NCBI RefSeq assembly: GCF_034424155.1
Contig: NZ_CP139992.1
Coordinates: 62,001 to 126,000, forward strand
Direction: 5' to 3'
Source of the DNA: Hafnia alvei
GTDB lineage: Bacteria > Pseudomonadota > Gammaproteobacteria > Enterobacterales > Enterobacteriaceae
Length of the DNA: 64,000 bases
The notes beneath the pieces were generated by a model. It saw only the letters and a list, made by a program, of their open reading frames with translations. It did no database searches and was not told where the DNA came from. Of this stretch, positions 50,891 through 61,636 are shown in pieces; position 1 is the stretch's first letter; each line of letters begins with the position of its first letter. A program made the translations under genes and the position numbers.

Positions 50891-50907
50891 CTTAAAGGAA
50901 CCTTAGT
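50891..50907 (-). promoter_or_regulatory. Candidate PmrA box upstream of cptA
   Basis: Read toward cptA, the sequence is ACTAAG-GTTCC-TTTAAG. The PmrA consensus is YTTAAK-N5-YTTAAK; the distal half is perfect and the other matches at four of six. cptA is PmrA activated in Salmonella, which makes the site plausible. Confidence 0.45.
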
Positions 50908-51133
50908 TTTTATTAACGGATTAAGTAAACCGCAATAAACATGTGTCTCGGAATTAATGAACAACGAGTAAGCGCTGCAATAAAGCCGAACGATACTAGC
51001 AATATTATTTTTTCGTAACAATAGATGCTAATTTTTAATAAAAGTTCGTGATGTATTGTGATTTTTCATTGAAGGAAAGTATTACGTACAGTTGTTTGGC
51101 GAAGACTTGAGAGATCTGAGGGGGGCGCTAGAA

Positions 51134-51164
51134 GAAAAACGCGCTAACTAAAGAGATAGCGCGT
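51134..51164 (-). terminator. ppc rho-independent terminator
   Basis: ACGCGCTA / TAGCGCGT arms (51139-51146 and 51157-51164) with a 10-base loop are followed on the minus strand by a T-rich stretch. It lies about 18 bases after the ppc stop. Confidence 0.85.
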
Positions 51165-51181
51165 CTATTGTCAGGGAGAGA

Positions 51182-53818
51182 TTAGCCTGTATTGCGCATA
51201 CCGGCTGCAACGCCTGCGATGGTGACCATCAGCGCTTGTTCAACGTTAGCATCCGGCTCCGGCAGCGAGCGTGAACGGTGCAGCAATTCAGCCTGCAGTA
51301 CGTTTAAAGGATCGGTATACACATTGCGCAGCGCGATAGACTCTGCGATCCATGGCAGATCCTCCATCAAGTGATCGTCATTGGCGATGGTGAGTACCAC
51401 TTTGATATCTTTCGAGAGCTGATCGCGCAGCTGTTTGCCTAGCGGCCACAGTTTTTCGTCAACCAAGCGCTGATCGTAGTATTCAGCCAGCCATAAATCT
51501 GACTTCGCAAACACCATTTCTAGCATGCCAATGCGGGTTGAGAAGAACGGCCAGTCGCGGCACATGGTTTCCAGCGTTGACTGTTTTCCTTCATCTACGG
51601 CGGCCTGTAGCGCAGCCCCCGCACCCAGCCAAGCTGGCAGCATTAAGCGGTTTTGCGTCCAAGCGAAGATCCATGGAATAGCGCGCAGGCTTTCTACGCC
51701 GCCGTTTGGTTTACGTTTGGCAGGGCGAGAACCCAAAGGCAGTTTGCCAAGCTCAAGCTCAGGCGTGGCAGAGCGGAAGTAAGGCACGAAGTCCTTATTT
51801 TCACGTACATAGCCACGATACATATCGCAGGAAACGTCTGACAACTCATCCATTAAATCGCGCCATTCCTGCTTTGGTGCCGGCGGTGGCAACAGATTCG
51901 CTTCCAGAATCGCGTTGGTATACAGCGATAGGCTGCTGATGGTGACCTGTGGTAAACCGAGTTTGAAGCGGATCATCTCGCCTTGCTCGGTGACACGCAG
52001 ACCGCCTTTCAAGCTGCCCGGCGGTTGTGAAAGCAGAGCCGCATGAGCCGGTGCACCACCGCGACCGATTGAACCACCGCGACCGTGGAACAGGGTCAAT
52101 GCCACGCCCGCTTTTTCGCACACGTTAACCAAGGCTTCTTGAGCACGATATTGCGCCCATGATGCTGCCATCACGCCTGCATCTTTTGCTGAGTCAGAGT
52201 AGCCAATCATCACCATCTGCTTACCCTGAATAAAGCCACGATACCAATCGATGCTCAACAGCTGAGTCATCACGTCTTCGGCATTATTTAAGTCATCCAG
52301 AGTTTCAAACAGCGGAGCAACAGGTAACGCGTAAGGGCAGCCCGCTTCTTTCAATAGCAGATGAACAGCGAGAACGTCGGAAGGGGTGCGCGCCATCGAA
52401 ATCACATAGGCGGCGATGGAGCCCTGAGGTGCCTCCGCGATCACGCGGCAGGTATCAAAGACTTCTTTAGTTTCAGCGCTTGGCTCCCATTGGCGTGGAA
52501 CCAGTGGGCGTTTAGAGTTGAGTTCACGCACCAAGAAGGCCTGTTTGTCAGCTTCTGACCAGCTTTCATAGTCGCCTAGGCCTAAATAACGGGTGAGCTC
52601 AGCTAAGGCTTCAGAGTGGCGAGTGCTTTCTTGACGAACATCCATGCGCACGAGCGGCACGCCGAAGCAGTGAACGCGGCGCAACGTGTCCAGCAACTGG
52701 CCATTGGCGATAATACCCATGCCGCAGGCTTTGAGCGATTGGTAACAGGCGTACAACGGTTCCCAAAGCTGCTCGTTTTTCACCAGCAGATTGTCTGGGC
52801 GCGTCGCGCGTTCGCCTTTGATTTTCGCGGCCAGATAAACCTGAGTTTCAGTTAGCTGCGTGCGCAGTTTTTTCATCAGCTCACGGTATGGCTCTTGAAC
52901 CTCATCCCCCCCAGCCAGAGCGCGCAGTTCTGGCGTGCATTCTGTCATCGACAGTTCAGAAACCAGCACGGCGATATCACGCAGGAACAGGTCTGTGGCT
53001 TTCCAACGGCTTAACAGTAAAGCGTGGCGCGTGATGTCTGCGGTCACGTTCGGATTACCGTCACGGTCGCCGCCCATCCATGCGGTGAAACGCACGGGCA
53101 CAGCTTCAACCGGTAGTTGGTAACCCAATGAGTTTTCTAGCTGTTCGTTAAACTCGCGTAAGAATGCAGGAACCCCTTCCCACAGGCTGTTTTCCACCAC
53201 GGCATATCCCCATTTAGCTTCATCAATTGGGGATGGGCGATTTTTACGAATTTCATCGGTATGCCATGATTGAGCAACCAGCTGGCGCAGACGACGCATG
53301 ATTTGATTGCGTTCGTAGTCGGCTAAATCGCTGTGATCGAGCTGGCTAAGGCAGTTGTTAACCTCAACCAGTTTATGAATCAGGGTACGGCGGGTGATTT
53401 CAGTAGGATGAGCGGTGAGGACTAACTCAATGGAGAGATCGTCTACGGCTTTTTTGATCTGCTCATCGCTGAGATTGTTGTTTTTCAAACGGGTGAAAAG
53501 TTGAGCCATCACTTCAGGGTTACTTGCCGCTTCGCCATGAGGGGAAATGCTGTGATATTGCTCGGCGGTATTTGTCAGACTCAGGAATTGGCTAAAGGCG
53601 CGGGCAACCGGCAACAGCTCATCATTCGACAAGTTTTGTAGCGTCGTTAACAGTTCCTGACGGCTTGCATCGTTACCCGCACGTGAGGATTTTGATAATT
53701 TACGGATAGTCTCAACGCGGTCTAGGATATTCTCGCCCAGCGCTTCTTTGATGGTGTCGCCGAGCAGCTTCCCTAGCATACTGACGTTACTTCGCATTGC
53801 CGAATATTGTTCGTTCAT
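51182..53818 (-). CDS. ppc: Phosphoenolpyruvate carboxylase Ppc
   Basis: Ppc carboxylates PEP to oxaloacetate to refill the TCA cycle; the E. coli enzyme is activated by acetyl-CoA and FBP and inhibited by aspartate. The 878-residue protein shows the catalytic His in [14 protein letters not shown], the [12 protein letters not shown] loop, [12 protein letters not shown] and the C-terminal [23 protein letters not shown] 53818 gives the family start [16 protein letters not shown], while the frame opens 33 codons upstream without similarity. Confidence 0.98.
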   Translation of the reverse strand: MNEQYSAMRSNVSMLGKLLGDTIKEALGENILDRVETIRKLSKSSRAGNDASRQELLTTLQNLSNDELLPVARAFSQFLSLTNTAEQYHSISPHGEAASNPEVMAQLFTRLKNNNLSDEQIKKAVDDLSIELVLTAHPTEITRRTLIHKLVEVNNCLSQLDHSDLADYERNQIMRRLRQLVAQSWHTDEIRKNRPSPIDEAKWGYAVVENSLWEGVPAFLREFNEQLENSLGYQLPVEAVPVRFTAWMGGDRDGNPNVTADITRHALLLSRWKATDLFLRDIAVLVSELSMTECTPELRALAGGDEVQEPYRELMKKLRTQLTETQVYLAAKIKGERATRPDNLLVKNEQLWEPLYACYQSLKACGMGIIANGQLLDTLRRVHCFGVPLVRMDVRQESTRHSEALAELTRYLGLGDYESWSEADKQAFLVRELNSKRPLVPRQWEPSAETKEVFDTCRVIAEAPQGSIAAYVISMARTPSDVLAVHLLLKEAGCPYALPVAPLFETLDDLNNAEDVMTQLLSIDWYRGFIQGKQMVMIGYSDSAKDAGVMAASWAQYRAQEALVNVCEKAGVALTLFHGRGGSIGRGGAPAHAALLSQPPGSLKGGLRVTEQGEMIRFKLGLPQVTISSLSLYTNAILEANLLPPPAPKQEWRDLMDELSDVSCDMYRGYVRENKDFVPYFRSATPELELGKLPLGSRPAKRKPNGGVESLRAIPWIFAWTQNRLMLPAWLGAGAALQAAVDEGKQSTLETMCRDWPFFSTRIGMLEMVFAKSDLWLAEYYDQRLVDEKLWPLGKQLRDQLSKDIKVVLTIANDDHLMEDLPWIAESIALRNVYTDPLNVLQAELLHRSRSLPEPDANVEQALMVTIAGVAAGMRNTG

Positions 53819-54009
53819 AAGACCCCTGACCCCTCCAATATGTAAATTTCTTTCACCCGAAAGGCGTAGACCGCCTCTTTTATAAAGCCACGTTCCATTG
53901 TCTACGTCAATTGTCACAATTTATTGCTAAACGACATGAATTTGGTGATTTAACTGAAATTTAATTACACGGTGACGGGAATTAACGTTTCTAATAACAG
54001 TTACGTTGC

Positions 54010-54044
54010 AAACGGCGGCGATAGGGTGATATCACCGCCGTTTT
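54010..54044 (-). terminator. argE terminator
   Basis: AAACGGCGG / CCGCCGTTT arms (54010-54018, 54035-54043) enclose GATAGGGTGATATCA and sit about 45 bases past the argE stop, before ppc. The T run on the minus strand is short. Confidence 0.7.
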
Positions 54045-54087
54045 CACTGCGAATAATTCATTAAAGCGCGGATCGATAATTCATCGA

Positions 54088-55236
54088 TTATCTACAAAAA
54101 TGTCTAACCACTTGGCCGATCAAATCACGCGTGGGCTGGATGAACGACGTTGCTAAGTACTCATCGGGCTGGTGGGCTTGATCGATTGAGCCGGGCCCTA
54201 AGACTAGTGTAGGACAAACTTCCTGAATAAATGGCGCTTCGGTGCAATAGTTCACCACTTCCGCACGCTCGCCTAATAATCCCTCGATAACCTGCACCAG
54301 CGGGGCATGGACAGGGCATTCGTATCCTGGGATCGGCACATGCAGGTGTTCAATGGTTAAACGGCCCGGCCATTTTTCACTGACTGGAGCAAGTGCCTGA
54401 TTGAGTAACTCGTCAATATCGTTAAGCGTCATGCCTGGTAACGGACGAATATCCATATGCAATTCGCAGCAGGCGCAGATTCGGTTAGGGGCATCGCCGC
54501 CGTGAATATGACCAAGGTTCATGGTTGGATATGGAATGGTAAAAGCATCGTGGTGGAAGCGATCTTTTAGCGTGTTACGCAGCGTCAGCAGATGGCCGAT
54601 GGAATCATGCATCAGTTCGATTGCGTTTACGCCGCGCGAGGGATCGCTGGAGTGGCCGGATTGTCCTGTGATGCGGATCGCTTCTGATAAGTGTCCTTTG
54701 TGCGCACGCACGGGTTTGAGTGAGGTTGGCTCACCGATGATGGCGCAATCGGGGCGAAGGTGCGTCGTTGCGGCGAAATAACGCGCGCCAGCCATGGTGG
54801 TTTCTTCATCGGCGGTAGCCAAAATATAAAGTGGCTTGCTGAGCTGGCTCAAATCCACATCGCGCAGCGTATCCAGAATAAAAGCGAAAAAGCCTTTCAT
54901 GTCTGCGGTGCCGAGTCCGTAAAGCTTATTGTCGTGCTCGGTAAGCGTGAAAGGATCGCGCGTCCAGCGCCCATCATCAAACGGCACGGTATCCGTATGG
55001 CCCGCCAGCATCAGCCCGCCACTTCCCTCACCATAACTGGCGAGGAGATTAAATTTGTTACGCGTATGTGGCACGGCCTGCACTTCAACCCGAAAACCAA
55101 GATCGCTAAACCAGCCTGCGAGTAAGTTGATTAATGTTTCATTGCTTTGATCGAGCGCGCTGTCCGTTGCACTAATGGATGGAGTGGCGATCAGGGCACG
55201 GTACAGCTCAATAAATGGCGGTAATTTCATATTCAC
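54088..55236 (-). CDS. argE: Acetylornithine deacetylase ArgE
   Basis: ArgE removes the acetyl group from N-acetylornithine to give ornithine. The 382-residue M20 metallopeptidase-type enzyme has the [12 protein letters not shown] metal motif, [24 protein letters not shown] with the catalytic Glu, and the C-terminal [13 protein letters not shown] His ligand. The start may be GTG 55236 (AAGG nine bases upstream) or ATG 55230 two codons on. It is divergent from argCBGH across a shared pair of ARG boxes. Confidence 0.96.
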   Translation of the reverse strand: MNMKLPPFIELYRALIATPSISATDSALDQSNETLINLLAGWFSDLGFRVEVQAVPHTRNKFNLLASYGEGSGGLMLAGHTDTVPFDDGRWTRDPFTLTEHDNKLYGLGTADMKGFFAFILDTLRDVDLSQLSKPLYILATADEETTMAGARYFAATTHLRPDCAIIGEPTSLKPVRAHKGHLSEAIRITGQSGHSSDPSRGVNAIELMHDSIGHLLTLRNTLKDRFHHDAFTIPYPTMNLGHIHGGDAPNRICACCELHMDIRPLPGMTLNDIDELLNQALAPVSEKWPGRLTIEHLHVPIPGYECPVHAPLVQVIEGLLGERAEVVNYCTEAPFIQEVCPTLVLGPGSIDQAHQPDEYLATSFIQPTRDLIGQVVRHFCR

Positions 55237-55261
55237 TGTTGACAGCCTTTCGTTAGGATAG

Positions 55262-55298
55262 TATCAATATTCATGCATTATTTATGAATAAAAATACA
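55262..55298. promoter_or_regulatory. Tandem ARG boxes (ArgR operator) for argE and argCBGH
   Basis: Two adjacent 18-base AT-rich boxes, TATCAATATTCATGCATT and TTTATGAATAAAAATACA, match the ArgR consensus WNTGAATWWWWATTCANW in their core ATTCAT and ATGAAT halves. The stretch is nearly the same as my recollection of the E. coli argE/argCBH operator. Arginine-bound ArgR would repress both directions. Confidence 0.85.
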
Positions 55299-55403
55299 AT
55301 AAGCGCTCGCCGAATGAAACCGTAAAAGTTATGATGAGCAGCGCCAAATGTAATTTTTCCGATCAACAATCTTTCATAAAAACTAAGAAGGTGGAATCGA
55401 TAC

Positions 55404-56414
55404 ATGTCTACGTTAAATGGGTTAATTGTAGGAGCCAGCGGTTATACCGGCGCGGAACTCGCCGCTTATCTGCAGCGCCATCCTCATATGAACATAACCG
55501 GTTTAACGGTTTCAGCGCAAAGTGCAGATGCGGGAAAATTGCTTTCTGATTTGCATCCTCAGTTGAAAGGCATTGTTGATTTACCGTTATTGCCGATGAG
55601 CGATGTGGCGGCAATGGCAAAAGATGTTGATGTGGTTTTTCTTGCTACGGCGCATGAAGTTAGTCATGACCTAGCCCCTCAGTTTTTGCAGATGGGCTGC
55701 GTGGTGTTTGATCTTTCCGGTGCTTATCGGGTGAATCAGGCCAGTTTTTACCAAGATTATTATGGATTTACTCACCAGCATGCCGACTGGCTCGACAAAG
55801 CGGTTTACGGATTGGCGGAGTGGCGTGCTGAAGATATTAAACAGGCTCAACTGGTGGCCGTTCCCGGCTGCTATCCCACCGCATCACAGCTGGCATTAAA
55901 GCCGCTGATTGATGCGGGTCTGCTCGATTTAAACCAATGGCCGGTTATCAACGCCGTTAGCGGTGTCAGTGGTGCAGGGCGTAAAGCCAGTATGACGACC
56001 AGTTTTTGCGAAGTGAGTTTGCAGCCTTATGGCATTTTTACACATCGCCATCAGCCTGAAATTGCGACCCATGTAGGAACGCCGGTGATTTTCACTCCGC
56101 ACTTAGGCAATTTCCCTCGCGGTATTTTGGCCACGATTACCTGCAAATTAACCGCGGGTGTAACGGCTGAGCAGGTCGGCGCTACTTATCAGCAGGCCTA
56201 TGCAGAAAAACCGTTGGTTCGCGTCTATGACAAAGGTGTTCCGGCGATAAAAAACGTGGCGGGAACGCCGTTCTGCGACATCGGTTTTGCGCTGCAGGGT
56301 GAGCATCTGATTATTGTGTCTGCCGAAGATAACTTACTGAAAGGCGCGGCGGCGCAGGCGGTGCAATGCATGAATATTCGCTTTGGATTTAATGAAACCC
56401 AATCATTGCTGTAA
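55404..56414 (+). CDS. argC: N-acetyl-gamma-glutamyl-phosphate reductase ArgC
   Basis: ArgC reduces N-acetylglutamyl phosphate to the semialdehyde with NADPH. The 336-residue protein begins with [18 protein letters not shown] (NADP fold) and has the active-site Cys in [15 protein letters not shown], plus the catalytic His in [15 protein letters not shown] precedes the ATG. It is the first gene of the argCBGH operon. Confidence 0.97.
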   Translation: MSTLNGLIVGASGYTGAELAAYLQRHPHMNITGLTVSAQSADAGKLLSDLHPQLKGIVDLPLLPMSDVAAMAKDVDVVFLATAHEVSHDLAPQFLQMGCVVFDLSGAYRVNQASFYQDYYGFTHQHADWLDKAVYGLAEWRAEDIKQAQLVAVPGCYPTASQLALKPLIDAGLLDLNQWPVINAVSGVSGAGRKASMTTSFCEVSLQPYGIFTHRHQPEIATHVGTPVIFTPHLGNFPRGILATITCKLTAGVTAEQVGATYQQAYAEKPLVRVYDKGVPAIKNVAGTPFCDIGFALQGEHLIIVSAEDNLLKGAAAQAVQCMNIRFGFNETQSLL

Positions 56415-56446
56415 CGACCAAACGTTAACTTTAAAAAGAGACTGCT

Positions 56447-57226
56447 ATGAATAATCCATTAATCATCAAGTTAGGTGGCGTACTACTCGATAGTGAAGAG
56501 GCGATGCAACGTTTGTTTCAGGCTTTAGTTGCTTACCGCCAAAGCCATCAGCGACCACTGGTGATTGTTCATGGCGGTGGCTGTTTAGTGGATGATTTGA
56601 TGAAACAGCTCAATTTGCCGGTAGTGAAGAAGAACGGACTGCGCGTCACGCCAGCCGATCAGATCGGCATTATCGCCGGTGCGCTCGCCGGTACGGCAAA
56701 CAAAACGCTGCTGGCCTGTGCCAAGAAACACAAAATTGCAGCGGTAGGTTTGTCATTGGGCGATGGCGATATGGTTGAAGTGAGCCAGTTGTCAGAAGAA
56801 CTCGGTCATGTGGGCAAAGCGAAAGCGGGTTCACCTGCGCTGGTCACGACGCTGTTAGCAACGGGCTATCTGCCGATTATCAGTTCGGTTGGGATCACCG
56901 CGGAAGGCGAATTGATGAATGTGAATGCCGATCAGGCTGCTACCGCATTGGCGGCAACCTTAGGCGCGGATTTGATTTTGCTGTCAGACGTTAGCGGTAT
57001 TCTGGATGGCAAAGGGCAGCGTATAGAAGAAATGACGGCTGCCAAAGCAGAGCAACTGATCGTTCAAGGCATTATTACCGATGGAATGATTGTAAAAGTA
57101 AACGCTGCGCTTGATGCCGCTCGGTCTCTGGGAAGGCCGGTTGATATTGCAAGCTGGCGCCATGCCGAGAAACTTCCGGCATTGTTTAATGGTGTGCCGG
57201 TAGGCACCAGAATTCTCGCAAATTAA
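56447..57226 (+). CDS. argB: Acetylglutamate kinase ArgB
   Basis: ArgB phosphorylates N-acetylglutamate. The 259-residue amino-acid-kinase-family protein has [28 protein letters not shown], and [13 protein letters not shown] with the nucleotide-binding Lys/Asn neighbours. It follows argC after 32 bases and precedes argG. Confidence 0.97.
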   Translation: MNNPLIIKLGGVLLDSEEAMQRLFQALVAYRQSHQRPLVIVHGGGCLVDDLMKQLNLPVVKKNGLRVTPADQIGIIAGALAGTANKTLLACAKKHKIAAVGLSLGDGDMVEVSQLSEELGHVGKAKAGSPALVTTLLATGYLPIISSVGITAEGELMNVNADQAATALAATLGADLILLSDVSGILDGKGQRIEEMTAAKAEQLIVQGIITDGMIVKVNAALDAARSLGRPVDIASWRHAEKLPALFNGVPVGTRILAN

Positions 57227-57301
57227 TTACCCGTCAATTTAGGGTAATAACGACCTAATCTAACTAAATAATTTTAAGTTATTGAGATAAAGGAAAAGAC
57301 T

Positions 57302-58516
57302 ATGGCAACGCAAGGCATCAGCAAAATCGTTCTGGCTTACTCTGGCGGCTTGGATACGTCGGCAATCATTCCTTGGCTGAAAGAAAACTACGGCGACTGT
57401 GAGGTTATTGCATTCGTGGCAGATATTGGCCAAGAGCGTGAAGACTTGGTTGGCGTGGAAGAAAAAGCGCTGCGCTCTGGTGCTTCAGCCTGTTATATCG
57501 CCGATCTGCGTGAAGAATTCATTAAAGATTATGTTTACCCTGTGCTGAAAACCGGTGCGCTGTACGAAGGAACCTATTTGCTGGGAACCTCAATGGCGCG
57601 TCCACTGATTGCCAAAGCGCAGGTTGAACTCGCCCTGAAACTCGGTGCGGATGCGCTATGCCACGGTGCAACCGGTAAAGGTAACGATCAGGTTCGTTTC
57701 GAAACCACCTATACCGCGTTGGCTCCACAACTGAAAGTTGTTGCTCCTTGGCGTGAGTGGGATTTACGTTCGCGTGAGGCGCTGCTGGACTATCTGAAAG
57801 TGCGCGATATCCCAACCACGGCATCGTTGGAAAAAATCTACAGCCGTGATGCCAATGCTTGGCATATTTCCACCGAGGGCGGCGTGCTTGAAAGCCCATG
57901 GAATGCCTCGAACCAAGATTGCTGGGTCTGGACCAATTCCCCGGAAGATGCACCAAATGAGTCTGAATTAGTGACCGTTGGTGTTGAAAACGGCGAAGTA
58001 GTGGCGGTTAACGGCAAAAAAATGAGCCCGTTTGCCTGCTTAGAAGCGCTGAACGTGTTGGGTGCAAAACACGGTGTGGGCCGTATTGATATCGTGGAAA
58101 ACCGTCTGGTAGGGATCAAATCCCGTGGCTGCTACGAAACCCCAGGGGGCACCATTATGATGGCGGCTCTGCGCGGCGTAGAGCAGTTGGTTCTGGATCG
58201 TGATTGCTTTAAATGGCGTGAGCAGCTTGGTCAGGAAATGTCCTATGTTGTATACGATGGCCGCTGGTTTGCGCCGCTGCGTGAGTCCATTCAGGCAGCC
58301 GCTGATTCCATCGCCAAAGATGTTAATGGCGAAGTCGTGATTAAGTTGTATAAAGGACAGGCAACGGCGATCCAGAAAAAATCTGGCAACAGCCTGTATA
58401 ACGAAGAGTTTGCTACCTTCGGCGAAGATGACGTTTACGATCACAGCCATGCGGGCGGCTTTATTCGCTTGTTCTCGTTGTCATCACGTATTCGTGCGCT
58501 GAACGAGAAGAAATAA
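57302..58516 (+). CDS. argG: Argininosuccinate synthase ArgG
   Basis: ArgG joins citrulline and aspartate to argininosuccinate with ATP. The 404-residue protein is the shorter type, beginning [18 protein letters not shown] with the ATP pyrophosphatase motif, then [13 protein letters not shown] and [18 protein letters not shown]-like substrate blocks, ending [12 protein letters not shown]. coli K-12 has a longer (about 447-residue) ArgG encoded elsewhere, so a clustered argG is a difference. A 145-base spacer with an inverted repeat separates it from argH. Confidence 0.96.
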   Translation: MATQGISKIVLAYSGGLDTSAIIPWLKENYGDCEVIAFVADIGQEREDLVGVEEKALRSGASACYIADLREEFIKDYVYPVLKTGALYEGTYLLGTSMARPLIAKAQVELALKLGADALCHGATGKGNDQVRFETTYTALAPQLKVVAPWREWDLRSREALLDYLKVRDIPTTASLEKIYSRDANAWHISTEGGVLESPWNASNQDCWVWTNSPEDAPNESELVTVGVENGEVVAVNGKKMSPFACLEALNVLGAKHGVGRIDIVENRLVGIKSRGCYETPGGTIMMAALRGVEQLVLDRDCFKWREQLGQEMSYVVYDGRWFAPLRESIQAAADSIAKDVNGEVVIKLYKGQATAIQKKSGNSLYNEEFATFGEDDVYDHSHAGGFIRLFSLSSRIRALNEKK

Positions 58517-58527
58517 TAGCAGGCCTT

Positions 58528-58622
58528 CCCCCTCCCAACCTCCCCCTTCACAGGGGGAGGAGCCGATCGAGCAACGATTGCGGACAGCTTCCTCCCCTGT
58601 GAAGGGGAGGGTTGGGGTGGGG
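58528..58622. repeat. Inverted-repeat element between argG and argH
   Basis: Two C/T-rich and G/A-rich arms (58528-58561 and 58590-58622) are imperfect reverse complements of about 33 bases. Each arm is itself a hairpin: CTCCCCC-TTCACA-GGGGGAG (58540-58559) and CCTCCCC-TGTGAA-GGGGAGG (58591-58610). The layout is typical of small dispersed enterobacterial intergenic repeats and sits within an operon. Confidence 0.8.
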
Positions 58623-58661
58623 TAATAATGAGTAGAACACTAAAATTTAACGGAGCATCAC

Positions 58662-60035
58662 ATGGCACTATGGGGCGGGCGGTTCAGTCAGGCGGCAGAC
58701 CAGCGGTTTAAGCAATTTAATGACTCACTGCGGTTTGATTACCGATTGGCTGAGCAGGATATTACCGGCTCGGTGGCATGGTCGAAGGCGCTGGTTACCG
58801 TGAATGTTTTAACGGTTGAAGAACAGCAGAAGCTGGAAAACGCGTTGGGTGTTTTGCTGGAAGAGGTTCAGGCAAACCCTGAGGCGATTTTGGCCAGCGA
58901 TGCAGAAGATATTCACAGCTGGGTTGAGACGCAGCTGATTAATAAAGTCGGTGATTTAGGTAAAAAACTACACACGGGGCGTAGCCGTAACGATCAGGTT
59001 GCTACGGATCTGAAACTCTGGTGCAAGAATGAGATCGGTGAGTTGTTACTGGCTGTTCAGCAGTTGCAGCAGGCGCTGGTGGTAACGGCTGAAGCTAATC
59101 AGGACGCGGTGATGCCGGGTTATACCCATCTTCAACGCGCTCAACCGGTGACTTTTGCACACTGGTGCTTGGCGTATGCTGAAATGTTGGCGCGTGATGA
59201 AAGCCGTTTGCACGATACGTTGAAGCGTTTGGATGTCAGTCCGCTTGGGTGTGGGGCTTTGGCGGGCACGGCTTATCCAATCGATCGTGAACAGCTGGCG
59301 GAATGGCTAGGTTTTGCCAGCGCAACGCGCAACAGTTTGGATAGCGTTTCTGACCGCGACCACGTGCTGGAACTGCTTTCTAATGCGTCCATTGGTATGG
59401 TGCATTTGTCGCGCTTTGCGGAAGATCTGATCTTCTTCAACAGCGGTGAAGCGAACTTTGTAGAGTTATCCGATCGTGTGACTTCTGGCTCATCGTTGAT
59501 GCCACAGAAGAAAAATCCCGATGCATTAGAACTGATTCGCGGTAAATGTGGTCGTGTGCAGGGCGCGTTGACCGGCATGATGATGACGTTGAAAGGCCTA
59601 CCGTTGGCCTACAACAAAGATATGCAAGAAGATAAAGAAGGCCTATTCGACGCACTGGATACGTGGATGGACTGCCTGCATATGGCGGCGCTGGTGCTGG
59701 ATGGTATTCAGGTGAAGCGCCCTCGTTGCCAAGAGGCGGCAGAACAGGGATATGCTAACGCAACAGAATTGGCCGATTACCTCGTCGCGAAAGGTGTTCC
59801 GTTCCGTGAAGCCCACCATATTGTGGGTGAAGCTGTGGTGGGAGCGATTAAGCAGGGTAAAGCGTTGGAAGCATTGAGCCTCAGCGAACTGCAAAAATTC
59901 AGCAGCGTGATTGGCGATGACGTTTATCCTATTTTGTCACTGCAATCTTGCCTAGATAAACGTAGCGCCAAAGGTGGCGTTTCTCCGCATCAGGTCGCTC
60001 AGGCGATTGCCGAGGCAAAACAGCGCCTGCTTTAG
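58662..60035 (+). CDS. argH: Argininosuccinate lyase ArgH
   Basis: ArgH splits argininosuccinate into arginine and fumarate. The 457-residue tetrameric protein of the fumarase/aspartase superfamily begins [16 protein letters not shown] and has [14 protein letters not shown] and the catalytic-loop signature [13 protein letters not shown]. It closes the argCBGH operon, followed by a strong terminator. Confidence 0.98.
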   Translation: MALWGGRFSQAADQRFKQFNDSLRFDYRLAEQDITGSVAWSKALVTVNVLTVEEQQKLENALGVLLEEVQANPEAILASDAEDIHSWVETQLINKVGDLGKKLHTGRSRNDQVATDLKLWCKNEIGELLLAVQQLQQALVVTAEANQDAVMPGYTHLQRAQPVTFAHWCLAYAEMLARDESRLHDTLKRLDVSPLGCGALAGTAYPIDREQLAEWLGFASATRNSLDSVSDRDHVLELLSNASIGMVHLSRFAEDLIFFNSGEANFVELSDRVTSGSSLMPQKKNPDALELIRGKCGRVQGALTGMMMTLKGLPLAYNKDMQEDKEGLFDALDTWMDCLHMAALVLDGIQVKRPRCQEAAEQGYANATELADYLVAKGVPFREAHHIVGEAVVGAIKQGKALEALSLSELQKFSSVIGDDVYPILSLQSCLDKRSAKGGVSPHQVAQAIAEAKQRLL

Positions 60036-60054
60036 TTGAGTTGTTGTATCAATG

Positions 60055-60079
60055 AAAAACCGGGCAATGCCCGGTTTTT
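60055..60079. terminator. argH terminator (bidirectional)
   Basis: AAAAACCGGGC / GCCCGGTTTTT arms with an AAT loop are flanked by A and T runs. It lies 19 bases after argH and 17 bases before the stop of the convergent reductase. Confidence 0.94.
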
Positions 60080-60096
60080 TAGCGAAATTTGCGACG

Positions 60097-61545
60097 TTAT
60101 TCACCCGGACAGCGCATACAGCGCTCGGTCTCGCTGCCGCCGATGCGCAGCTTACTTTGTAAATCACGCAATGCGGTTCGCAGGCCTTCTTCTATTACAG
60201 GATGATAGAACGGCATATCCAGCATTTGATCGACGGTCATACCTTGTTGATGCGCCCATGCGAGCAGATGTGCAATGTGTTCAACTTCCGGCCCCATCAT
60301 TTCAGCACCAAGGAATTTGCCCGTTCCTTGTTCGCCATAAACATGCAGTAAGCCTTTGTTACGCAGCATGACGCGAGAACGTCCTTGGTTTTCGAAAGAG
60401 ACTTCGCCAACCTCAAAGCAGCCACAGGCACCATATTTTTGGCTGAGTTCACGATAGGTTGAACCGACCATGGCGATTTGTGGATCGGAGAACACCACCG
60501 AAATTGAACTGCGGCGTAAGCCCTGCTTCACTTCTGGGAAGCTACCCGCATTATCACCGGCAATTCGAGCCTGATCGCTGGCTTCGTGTAACAGCGGAAG
60601 CTGATTACTTGCATCACCGGCGATAAAGATATGCGGCACGCTAGTTTGCATGGTCAGTCGATCGGCGACCGGAACGCCGCGTGCATCAAGCTCAAGCGAC
60701 GTATTTTCGATGGCGAGATTATCAACGTTTGGACGACGACCTGTGGCCGCCAGCACGTAGTCCACCATGATTTCCTGTGGCTTACCGTCTAAATCCTGAT
60801 AGCGAATAAATACGCGATCGCCTTCGCGTTGCATGATCTCGACTTTCACATCGGGATCGAGATAAAACTCTTCGCCTAAAGCGCGGCGAGCATAATCGCG
60901 TACATCGCTGTCCGTGAGAGGGCCTACGGCACCACCGACGCCAAAGACTTTCACTTTCACGCCGAGACGATGAAGTGCTTGGCCGATCTCTAAACCGATA
61001 ACGCCGGGGCCAAATACCGCCACAGATTCAGGCAGATCGTCCCAGTTAAATACATCATCATTGATAATCAAGCGATCGCCGAGATCGTTCCACGGTGCCG
61101 GCCATGTTGGGCGAGAACCGGTGGCGATAACGATGCGTTTTGCCACGATGCGGGTGTGATCGTCAACTTGTAGGGTATTGTCATCGATAAAACGGGCGTA
61201 ACCGAGAATTTTGTCGTTGTCAGGAATACTGATGACGCCTTCCATCACAAAACCCACGAAGCGGTCGCGTTCGCGTTTAACGCGAGCCATGACTTCGCGG
61301 CCATCAATTTTTATTTCACCATGAGGGTGAATGCCAAAACCGGGAGCGCGCTCGATTTGATGCACGGCTTCTGCCGCGGCAATGAGTAATTTGGAAGGCA
61401 TACAGCCAACGCGAGCACAGGTTGTGCCAAATGGGCCACCCTCGATCATGACAACGCTTGGCGTAGAGAGTTTTGCTGCGCGATAGGCACCTAGACCTGC
61501 TGTACCGCCGCCGATAACGGCCACGTCAACATTGAGTTCTTTCAT
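60097..61545 (-). CDS. Pyridine nucleotide-disulfide oxidoreductase (dihydrolipoyl dehydrogenase-like) with C-terminal CxxC
   Basis: This is a 482-residue FAD/NAD(P)H disulfide reductase. It has the FAD motif VAVIGGGTAGLGAY, the redox-active disulfide Cys 43-x4-Cys 48 in TTCARVGCMPSK, a second nucleotide fold around VFGPGVIGLEIGQ, and a C-terminal interface with HPVIEEGL. Unusually it ends RCMRCPGE with Cys 476 and Cys 479, a possible extra redox pair. It follows the Prx-Grx fusion and oxyR locus on the minus strand, so I infer a peroxide-response reductase, perhaps feeding glutathione or the Grx domain. The substrate is not proven. A terminator-like hairpin lies between it and the upstream Prx-Grx gene. 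Confidence 0.82.
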   Translation of the reverse strand: MKELNVDVAVIGGGTAGLGAYRAAKLSTPSVVMIEGGPFGTTCARVGCMPSKLLIAAAEAVHQIERAPGFGIHPHGEIKIDGREVMARVKRERDRFVGFVMEGVISIPDNDKILGYARFIDDNTLQVDDHTRIVAKRIVIATGSRPTWPAPWNDLGDRLIINDDVFNWDDLPESVAVFGPGVIGLEIGQALHRLGVKVKVFGVGGAVGPLTDSDVRDYARRALGEEFYLDPDVKVEIMQREGDRVFIRYQDLDGKPQEIMVDYVLAATGRRPNVDNLAIENTSLELDARGVPVADRLTMQTSVPHIFIAGDASNQLPLLHEASDQARIAGDNAGSFPEVKQGLRRSSISVVFSDPQIAMVGSTYRELSQKYGACGCFEVGEVSFENQGRSRVMLRNKGLLHVYGEQGTGKFLGAEMMGPEVEHIAHLLAWAHQQGMTVDQMLDMPFYHPVIEEGLRTALRDLQSKLRIGGSETERCMRCPGE

Positions 61546-61566
61546 GAAGCTATCTCCTGAAATCGG

Positions 61567-61591
61567 AAAAAAAAGGCGGGATGAACCCGCC
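61567..61591 (-). terminator. Terminator or attenuator between prx-grx and the reductase gene
   Basis: GGCGGG-ATGAA-CCCGCC with eight A residues on its left reads on the minus strand as a strong intrinsic terminator. It lies between two same-strand genes, so it should reduce expression of the downstream reductase or give it an independent promoter need. Confidence 0.85.
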
Positions 61592-61636
61592 AAAATGTTG
61601 GCTTACTTTTTTATAATAACGACTACTTGCAGGTGA

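Larger units (their letters stand above)
50840..51181. other. cptA upstream region and ppc downstream region
   Basis: This 342-base gap is AT-rich with no gene. It holds a candidate PmrA box near cptA (50891-50907), runs of TAATTTTTAATAAAA around 51030, and the ppc terminator at 51134-51164. No repeat family was recognised. Confidence 0.6.

Noticed and set aside
53819-53917. 33-codon upstream extension of ppc
   Set aside because: No similarity to the family; ATG 53818 matches the conserved N-terminus.
57522-57956. 144-codon frame antisense to argG
   Set aside because: Shadow of the argG coding sequence; His/Arg/Pro-rich with no family features.
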